Shown here: positions 6,391 to 13,539 of the stretch, piece after piece
How the letters are laid out: each line of letters opens with the position of its first letter
How positions within the stretch are numbered: the stretch's first letter is position 1
Source of the DNA: Porphyromonadaceae bacterium UBA2720
GTDB lineage: Bacteria; Bacteroidota; Bacteroidia; Bacteroidales; Muribaculaceae
Length of the DNA: 13,539 bases
Reading direction: 5' to 3'
Assembly (NCBI GenBank): GCA_002353885.1
Contig: DEKO01000153.1
Location: forward strand, 193-13,731
Notes under the pieces: model-generated
Told to the model about the DNA's origin: nothing
The model's database searches: none
Seen by the model: only the letters and a program-made list of their open reading frames with translations
Position numbers and translations under genes: made by a program

Positions 6391-6409
6391 CCAGGCAGTT
6401 ACCCCTTTA

Positions 6410-6441
6410 GGGGGTTAGGGGGACAACGGGGGCTAGGGGGG
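6410..6441 (+). other. potential G-quadruplex tract
   Basis: Four G-runs of 5, 5, 5 and 6 are separated by TTA, ACAAC and CTA on the + strand, ending directly at the stop codon of the dehydratase gene. The dehydratase mRNA would carry the C-rich complement. CCCCTTTAGGGG at 6402-6413 also forms a short hairpin. The tract may influence transcription end or replication. Confidence 0.55.
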
Positions 6442-8460
<2,019 letters not shown>

Positions 8461-8501
8461 ATTGTGATATCACCTATTATATAAACTCCAAAAGGGAACT
8501 G

Positions 8502-8533
8502 CAAAAATAGGTCAAAAAAACGAATAGGACAAA
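8502..8533 (-). promoter_or_regulatory. Bacteroidetes-type promoter of the dehydratase gene
   Basis: On the minus strand TTTG (8533-8530), a 20-base spacer and TATTTTTG (8509-8502) match both consensus boxes. The start would lie about 35 bases upstream of the ATG at 8460. The perfect 12-base palindrome ACAAATATTTGT (8529-8540) overlaps the -33 box and could be an operator. Confidence 0.6.
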
Positions 8534-8606
8534 TATTTGTACAAAAAACTATGCTTTTGGGCGAATTTTATCTAGTTTCACGACTCGCCAACACTTCATT
8601 CTTGTC

Positions 8607-11315
8607 TCAAGCATGCGGCGCGACAGGTGCACGACGCAGGCGCCGCACCCAGTGATAGAGTTCGCCCAGCCACATCACAATACTGGTGCAGCCAATGATG
8701 CCCAACCACTCGCTCAGGCTCAACGGACTGACGTCAAACATGCGTCCCCCAAATTGCACAATCAGCACCTGTCCCACCAGGATCACGGCAACAATGGCAA
8801 AGAACACACGACTATCCTCGGCGTTGTGGAACGCACTGTGCCCGCTGCCGAACGACTTGGCATTGAACAGGTTCCAGAACTGCAAGAAGACAAACGTCGA
8901 GAAATAGATTGACACCTCGTGACGGTCGAAGCTGGCATGCAGCATCGGGCCACCCTGATTGTGCAGCAACGTGTAATAGAGCCACGTCATCGTCACAGCA
9001 AACACTCCTCCCACCAAGATTATGAACCATGCCATCGAGGGCGTGATGATGTGCTCGCCGGCACGACGCGGCGGACGCCGCATGACGATGCTGTTGGGTG
9101 GCAGTGAAGCCAGCGCCAGTGCTGCAAACGTGTCCATGATGAGGTTGACCCACAGCATCTGGGTCACTGTCAGGGGCACCTGCTGTGTGCTGAAGAACGA
9201 GCACAATGCTACCACCAGGCAAGCGCAGACGTTGACTGTGAGCTGGAACAGAATGAAGCGCTGAATGTTGCGATATAGCGACCGGCCCCACAGCACAGCC
9301 TTGTTGATGCTGGTGAACGAATTGTCGAGGATGGTGATGTCGCTGGCCTCCTTGGCCGCTGCCGTGCCATCGCCCATCGACAAGCCCACTTGCGCCAAGT
9401 TCAGCGCGGGCGCATCGTTGGTTCCATCGCCTGTAACGGCCACCACCTCGTCCTGCGCCTGTAGCAGCGACACCAGGCGTGCTTTGTCGCTGGGACGCGC
9501 ACGAGCCATGACCTTGACGCGCTGGGCCGCCTGCGCCGCATCATCGTCGGCCAGAGCGGCAAACTCGGGCCCAGTGATGATGTTACTCTCATTGTCCTGG
9601 TCGGTCCATATGCCCGACTGGCGTGCTATTTCTCGCGCAGTGGCAGCATTGTCGCCGGTGACCATCTTGACACGGATGCCGGCATTGCGGCAGTCCTGGA
9701 TGCTGAGCGGAACCTGCTCGCGCACCGGGTCGCTAATGGCGACAAAGCCCAAATAGTGCATTTGACCCTGCAACTTGGCCAGCATGTCGGCTAGCTCACA
9801 CCCCTCGGCCGACGCGTCAAGCGGCACATAGGCAAAGGCGAGTGTTCGCATGGCCTTGAGTTGATATTGCTCAAGCGTGGCCTGCACCTCACGACGCTTG
9901 GCAGGGTCGATGTCGGTCATGTCGATGACAATCTCAGGAGCTCCCTTGACCAGCAACACGCGGTCGGCATCATCCAACTTGACCACCGAAGCCATGTATT
10001 TCCGCTCGGTCGAGAACGGCATCCGGTCGACGATGCGGTATTGTTCACGCAAGGCCAGATAGTCCTTGCCTTGCTCGTTGAGCCACAGCAGCAGAGCGCC
10101 CTCGGTGGGGTTACCCAGTGCGATGACACGATTGCTGTCACTGTCGTCCAGGTAAGCCGTCGTGTTACAAGCAATCGACACGTCGACAATCAATTGCGAA
10201 TCGTCTTTGCCTTCTGCTCCTTGCCTTTCGCTCCTTGCTTCTTGCGTCTCGAAGTGCGAGGCTACGACCTGCATCTGATTCTGTGTCAGTGTTCCTGTCT
10301 TGTCGGTGCAGATCACGGTCGTGGCCCCCATGGTCTCGCAAGCATGCATGCGGCGCACCAGGTTGTTGGTCTTGAGCATGCGCCGCATGCTCAGTGCCAG
10401 ACTCAGTGTCACACTCATGGGCAGTCCCTCAGGCACTGACACCACCACCAGTGTCACGGCCAGCATGATGGTCTGGATGAAGTATTGGACCTGATAGAGC
10501 AATGTTCCGTCAGGATTGTCGTCAAAATAGAATGCCACCATCCGGCCCACAATAATCAGGGCGGCGATGACATAGCTGCCGCGAGCAATCAGTCGGCCCA
10601 ATCGGTCGAGTTGTAGCGTCAGGGGCGTCTTGACATCGGTCTCGGCGCGTGAGTCGGTGAATACCTTGCCATACTCTGTGGCATCGCCCACCGCAGTGAC
10701 TTCCATCACGCCATTGCCTTCGCTCACCGTCGAGCCACGCAGCAACATGTTGACGGGATAGGTGCTCTCATGCCCTTTCTGCTCGGCCTGGTCGACCTGG
10801 TGCGACTTGCGCGCCATCGGTTCGCCCGTTAGCGAACTCTCATCGACGCTCATCGACACACTCTGTGTCAGCCGTCCGTCGGCAGGCACACGCTCGCCCG
10901 TGTCAAGGATGACAATGTCGCCCACCACGATGTCGCGCCGCGGCACCTGGGTCACGTGTCCGGTTCGCATCACCTTGTAGAGGACGTCATCGTTGGTGCG
11001 GTTGAGCAAGTCAAACTTCTTGTTGGCATTGACCTCGACCAGAAAGCCCACCAGTGTGGCCAGCACCACAGCGATGACGATGCCCAGTGGCTCGAGCAGC
11101 ACCTCTGCGCCCTGCTTCAGGTGCACCAGCTCGTAGATTGAGATTCCCACCGAGAGCATCAATGCCACCAGCAGAATCTTGATGAGAGGGTCGTCAAATT
11201 TTTCGAGAAACAACTTCCACAGCGACTTGCGTGGTGGTGGTGTGAGCACATTGTCGCCGTGACGACGGCGACTTTCCAGCACCTGTTGTTCGGTCAGTCC
11301 TAATGTCTTCTTCAT
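8607..11315 (-). CDS. calcium-translocating P-type ATPase, PMCA type
   Basis: A full-length 902-residue type II P-ATPase that should export Ca2+ across the inner membrane using ATP. Features in order are an N-terminal cation-ATPase region, two membrane segments near 45-62 and 74-95, and the actuator motif SLTGEP at 161-166. Next come PEGLP at 295-299 (the ion-binding kink of Ca pumps) and the phosphorylation motif DKTGT at 338-342. MVTGDN follows near 550 and TGDGTNDAP near 628, then six C-terminal membrane segments. The sixth membrane segment, VNLIMDTFAALALAS near 724, closely resembles plasma-membrane Ca ATPases. The gene overlaps pyrC by ATGA, so it is the last gene of a three-gene unit. 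A 42-base heptamer array is embedded in frame at residues 357-370. Ca2+ is the likeliest ion; another divalent cation is not excluded. Confidence 0.93.
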   Translation of the reverse strand: MKKTLGLTEQQVLESRRRHGDNVLTPPPRKSLWKLFLEKFDDPLIKILLVALMLSVGISIYELVHLKQGAEVLLEPLGIVIAVVLATLVGFLVEVNANKKFDLLNRTNDDVLYKVMRTGHVTQVPRRDIVVGDIVILDTGERVPADGRLTQSVSMSVDESSLTGEPMARKSHQVDQAEQKGHESTYPVNMLLRGSTVSEGNGVMEVTAVGDATEYGKVFTDSRAETDVKTPLTLQLDRLGRLIARGSYVIAALIIVGRMVAFYFDDNPDGTLLYQVQYFIQTIMLAVTLVVVSVPEGLPMSVTLSLALSMRRMLKTNNLVRRMHACETMGATTVICTDKTGTLTQNQMQVVASHFETQEARSERQGAEGKDDSQLIVDVSIACNTTAYLDDSDSNRVIALGNPTEGALLLWLNEQGKDYLALREQYRIVDRMPFSTERKYMASVVKLDDADRVLLVKGAPEIVIDMTDIDPAKRREVQATLEQYQLKAMRTLAFAYVPLDASAEGCELADMLAKLQGQMHYLGFVAISDPVREQVPLSIQDCRNAGIRVKMVTGDNAATAREIARQSGIWTDQDNESNIITGPEFAALADDDAAQAAQRVKVMARARPSDKARLVSLLQAQDEVVAVTGDGTNDAPALNLAQVGLSMGDGTAAAKEASDITILDNSFTSINKAVLWGRSLYRNIQRFILFQLTVNVCACLVVALCSFFSTQQVPLTVTQMLWVNLIMDTFAALALASLPPNSIVMRRPPRRAGEHIITPSMAWFIILVGGVFAVTMTWLYYTLLHNQGGPMLHASFDRHEVSIYFSTFVFLQFWNLFNAKSFGSGHSAFHNAEDSRVFFAIVAVILVGQVLIVQFGGRMFDVSPLSLSEWLGIIGCTSIVMWLGELYHWVRRLRRAPVAPHA
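10206..10247 (-). repeat. in-frame heptamer array inside the Ca-ATPase gene
   Basis: Read on the minus strand, six contiguous 7-base units occur: ACGCAAG, AAGCAAG, GAGCGAA, AGGCAAG, GAGCAGA and AGGCAAA. The 42 bases equal 14 codons, encoding a charged stretch (residues 357-370, TQEARSERQGAEGK). It lies about 15 residues after the DKTGT phosphorylation motif, at the start of the nucleotide-binding domain. Its make-up differs from the adjoining ATPase sequence and resembles intergenic short-repeat DNA. Confidence 0.55.
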
Positions 11316-12655
11316 TGTTGTTCAAATCGCAATGCTTGTGCCGGCGACCTGGTGGGTGTGTCGGGATAGACCTCCACCCCATTGACCCAAGTTCGCACCA
11401 CCCGGTGGTGCATCACCGCTCCATTCAGTGGTGTCCATCCACAGTCCGAGAGCACGTCATCATCAGTCAGGACATAGCCTTGCGGCACGTCCCCGACCAG
11501 CACCAAGTCGGCTTGATAGCCCTTGCACAGTCGTCCCCGGCCTTTGATGCCGAAGAGTTGCGCTGGGGCTTGGCACATCTTGTCAACCACTTGTTCGATG
11601 CAGAACCAGCCCTGACGGGCCAGTTCCATCATTGTCACAAGCGAAAACTGTGCCAAAGGCATTCCCGACGGCGATTTTAAATATTTTTGACATTTTTCGT
11701 CGATGGTATGGGGGGCATGGTCGGTCGACACCACATCAATCAGTCCCGCGGCCACAGCATGACGCAAGGCATCACGATCGGCCACGGTCTTGACGGCCGG
11801 ATTAACCTTGATGCGATTGCCCAGGCGGTCATAGTCCTTGTCGCTGAACCACAAGTGTCCCACGCATGCCTCGGCAGTGATGCGCTTGCCGGCCAAGTCG
11901 CCCGCGGCAAACAACTCCAGTTCGCGAGCTGTGGTCACGTGCAGCACATGCAGGCGCGTGCCCAATTGCCGTGCCAGTTCCACTGCCCGACGCGAGCTCT
12001 CATAGCAAGCGCGCTCGCTGCGAATCATCGGATGACATGTCACCGGCACATCGTCGCCATATTGCGATCGCGCCCGCTCCATGCCCTGGCGAATCATGGC
12101 CTCATCCTCGCTGTGCACAGCCACCAAGGCCGGCACCTCGTCGAAAATGCGCCGCAGCACCCTGGCATCGTCCACCAGCATGCCACCGGTCGACGAGCCC
12201 AAGAATACCTTCACGCCAGGCACGCGTGAGTAGTCGACGTCATGCACCAGCATGTCGACATTGCTGGCTGTGGCACCAATCCAGAATGCATAGTTGGCCA
12301 TCGAGCCGCGCTCGGCACGCGCCCACTTGTCCTCAAGCGCCTCAAGGCTCACCGTGGGAGGCACCACATTGGGCATATCGACATAAGACGTGACACCACC
12401 GGCAACTGCCGCCCGGCTCTCGCTGGCGATGGTGGCCTTGTGGGTCAGTCCTGGCTCGCGGAAGTGCACGTGGGTGTCGATCACGCCAGGCAGGAGCCAA
12501 GCCCCATTGGCATCGACACAAGTGTCGCACACTTCAAGCAAATGGCCGTCGGGATTGCCGGCAGCCACTTCTTGTATCTTGTCGTGGTGGGTGACCACAT
12601 AGCCTGTGCAGACCTTTCGGTCTGTCACCAGGCGAGCATGATAGATCAGTATCAT
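11312..12655 (-). CDS. pyrC: dihydroorotase
   Basis: A 447-residue class I amidohydrolase-type dihydroorotase, catalysing reversible ring closure of carbamoyl-aspartate in pyrimidine synthesis. Metal ligands are visible as DTHVHFREPG at residues 60-69 (H62, H64), the likely carboxylated lysine K149 in GVKVFLGSSTG, H181 in VHSED, H236/H239 in LHVLHVTT and D312 in STDHAPH. A longer reading from 12688 exists, but ATG at 12655 gives the normal family N terminus and creates an ATGA overlap with the glycosyltransferase stop. The 3' end overlaps the Ca-ATPase gene by another ATGA. A hydantoinase or allantoinase is possible by fold, but the REPG and GSSTG motifs favour dihydroorotase. The flanking genes are not in the pyrimidine pathway, so the grouping may be organisational rather than metabolic. 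Confidence 0.92.
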   Translation of the reverse strand: MILIYHARLVTDRKVCTGYVVTHHDKIQEVAAGNPDGHLLEVCDTCVDANGAWLLPGVIDTHVHFREPGLTHKATIASESRAAVAGGVTSYVDMPNVVPPTVSLEALEDKWARAERGSMANYAFWIGATASNVDMLVHDVDYSRVPGVKVFLGSSTGGMLVDDARVLRRIFDEVPALVAVHSEDEAMIRQGMERARSQYGDDVPVTCHPMIRSERACYESSRRAVELARQLGTRLHVLHVTTARELELFAAGDLAGKRITAEACVGHLWFSDKDYDRLGNRIKVNPAVKTVADRDALRHAVAAGLIDVVSTDHAPHTIDEKCQKYLKSPSGMPLAQFSLVTMMELARQGWFCIEQVVDKMCQAPAQLFGIKGRGRLCKGYQADLVLVGDVPQGYVLTDDDVLSDCGWTPLNGAVMHHRVVRTWVNGVEVYPDTPTRSPAQALRFEQQ

Positions 12656-13401
12656 ATTTTCCGTTTGAATTTCTTGGGGCAGAACCATGACTCCAGTCGC
12701 AACTTGATCACACCGAACAATGCCTCGCCGAAGATGCCCGAACTCATCTTGCTCGTGCCCAGCACTCGGTTGACAAACACGATGGGCACCTCGACAATCT
12801 TGAACCCCATGCGGTGGGCCGTGAACTTCATCTCGATCTGGAAGGCATAACCCTTAAACTCTACATTGTCCAGATCGATGGCCTCGAGCACTTGACGACG
12901 GTAACACACAAATCCCGCCGTCGTGTCGCGCACATCCATGCCGGTGACCAGGCGCACGTAGGCCGAGGCATAGTAGCTCATCAGCACACGCCCCATGGGC
13001 CAGTTGACCACGTTGACACCCGTTTTGTAGCGCGAGCCCACGGCCACGTCGGCCCCGTCGACGGCACAGGCCGCCTGCAGTTCGTGCAACTTGTCGGTGG
13101 GATGCGAAAAGTCGGCATCCATCTCGATGACATAGTCATAGCCGTGCTCTAGCGCCCACTTGAAGCCAGTGATATAGGCTGTGCCCAAGCCCAATTTACC
13201 CTGGCGCTTGATGATGTGGACACGTTCAGGATTTTCTTCGACTAGCGCGTCGACGATTTGGCCTGTGCCATCAGGCGAGTTGTCGTCGATGACCAGGATG
13301 TCAAACTGATGCTCGGTGATAGCCATCACCGTGTGAATCATGTTGCTGATGTTCTCCTTCTCGTTGTAGGTCGGGATGATAACCAAAGTGTCTGACTTCA
13401 T
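12652..13401 (-). CDS. polyprenyl-phosphate mannose synthase-like glycosyltransferase (GT2)
   Basis: A 249-residue GT-A-fold enzyme resembling DPM1/Ppm1. It starts VIIPTYNEKENI at residue 7, followed by VIDDNSPDGTG near 37, KLGLGTAY near 69 and the metal-binding EMDADFSHP at 93-101. RDTTAGF near 158, the QIEMK segment at 188-192 and GTSKMS at 215-220 complete the DPM pattern. There is no C-terminal membrane domain, so it is a peripheral enzyme working at the inner leaflet. It should transfer a hexose, probably mannose from GDP-mannose, onto undecaprenyl-type phosphate, providing a lipid-linked sugar for periplasmic glycosylation. It is first in a unit with pyrC and the Ca-ATPase, and its start codon is one base from a heptamer array. 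Sugar and acceptor are inferred from the family. Confidence 0.9.
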   Translation of the reverse strand: MKSDTLVIIPTYNEKENISNMIHTVMAITEHQFDILVIDDNSPDGTGQIVDALVEENPERVHIIKRQGKLGLGTAYITGFKWALEHGYDYVIEMDADFSHPTDKLHELQAACAVDGADVAVGSRYKTGVNVVNWPMGRVLMSYYASAYVRLVTGMDVRDTTAGFVCYRRQVLEAIDLDNVEFKGYAFQIEMKFTAHRMGFKIVEVPIVFVNRVLGTSKMSSGIFGEALFGVIKLRLESWFCPKKFKRKI

Positions 13402-13402
13402 A

Positions 13403-13437
13403 TAGAGACTTTAGACGTTAGACGTTAGTTGTTAGCT
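13403..13437. repeat. heptamer array, five units, at the glycosyltransferase start
   Basis: Five contiguous units: TAGAGAC, TTTAGAC, GTTAGAC, GTTAGTT and GTTAGCT. The array begins one base upstream of the ATG at 13401, so it occupies the position of a ribosome-binding site. It belongs to the same family as 4765-4813 and 6212-6253. Confidence 0.8.
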
Positions 13438-13441
13438 ATTT

Positions 13442-13517
13442 AAAAAGCCTTTGGCTTTTTGCCTTTTAAAAAGCTTTCAGCTTTTTGCTTTTGGCCCTTT
13501 AAAAGCCTTTGGCTTTT
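13442..13517. repeat. three tandem short hairpins
   Basis: Three similar palindromes in a row: AAAAAGCC/GGCTTTTT with loop TTT (13442-13460), AAAAAGCT/AGCTTTTT with loop TTC (13468-13486), and AAAAGCC/GGCTTTT with loop TTT (13501-13517). The first two keep an 8-base stem although one stem base differs with its partner. They sit upstream of the glycosyltransferase and run towards the window edge. They may be part of a terminator-like or REP-like cluster for a gene outside the window. Confidence 0.65.
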
Positions 13518-13539
13518 GCCTTTAGCCAATAGCGGGCCG

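Larger units (their letters stand above)
6107..6441. other. 335-base repeat-filled spacer without a gene
   Basis: The gap between the CapD-like dehydratase gene and pdxA holds no supportable ORF. In + strand order it contains a candidate pdxA promoter, a KTTAGAC heptamer array, a GGTAGA-rich linker, a copy of the GTAGGGACGGC palindrome, an AATGAAR heptamer array, and a G-run tract abutting the dehydratase stop codon. Each is entered separately. Confidence 0.8.

Noticed and set aside
9861..10439. + strand open frame of 192 codons
   Set aside because: Antisense to the conserved core of the Ca-ATPase gene, with no domain.
12656..12688. Longer N terminus for dihydroorotase starting at 12688
   Set aside because: It would overlap the glycosyltransferase gene by 37 bases. 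The ATG at 12655 fits the family start and the ATGA coupling seen at the other junctions.
11687..12850. + strand open frames opposite pyrC and the glycosyltransferase
   Set aside because: They oppose well-conserved enzymes and show no protein-like features.

Overview
This window looks like a chromosomal segment of a Bacteroidales bacterium, probably a gut-associated relative of Bacteroides, Prevotella or Muribaculaceae; the sequence does not settle the genus. The evidence is the gene families, AT-rich gaps between fairly GC-rich genes, and promoter-like sites of the Bacteroidetes type (TTTG, 19-20 bases, TAnnTTTG) rather than the sigma-70 type. All ten protein genes are on the minus strand, so transcription runs from high to low coordinates. 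No tRNA, rRNA, CRISPR array, integrase or transposase gene was seen.

Layout in transcription order. (a) 13401-8607: a three-gene unit joined by ATGA stop/start overlaps, encoding a polyprenyl-phosphate mannose synthase-like glycosyltransferase, dihydroorotase (pyrC) and a PMCA-type calcium P-type ATPase. (b) 8460-6442: a membrane-anchored nucleotide-sugar 4,6-dehydratase of the CapD/WbpM/PglF family, with a good Bacteroidetes-type promoter of its own. (c) 6106-5000: pdxA of vitamin B6 synthesis. (d) 4760-1: an apparent inositol-lipid locus, in the order sugar-phosphate-type nucleotidyltransferase, ATP-grasp enzyme, CDP-alcohol phosphatidyltransferase, HAD hydrolase and myo-inositol-1-phosphate synthase, the last cut off by the window edge at base 1.

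The inositol locus is the most interesting part. The synthase makes inositol-1-phosphate. The nucleotidyltransferase could activate it to CDP-inositol, and the CDP-alcohol transferase could pass phosphoinositol to a lipid. The hydrolase could instead supply free inositol or remove a phosphate. The ATP-grasp gene has no obvious role in known bacterial inositol-lipid routes and may add a modification or phosphorylation step. The transferase and hydrolase each deviate from their family motifs at a catalytic position.

The intergenic spaces are rich in short repeats: heptamer arrays (consensus KTTAGAC) at three loci, a second heptamer array (AATGAAR), palindromes with compensating base changes including a MITE-like inverted pair, G-runs able to form a quadruplex, and three tandem hairpins. 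A related-looking 42-base heptamer array lies in frame inside the ATPase gene.
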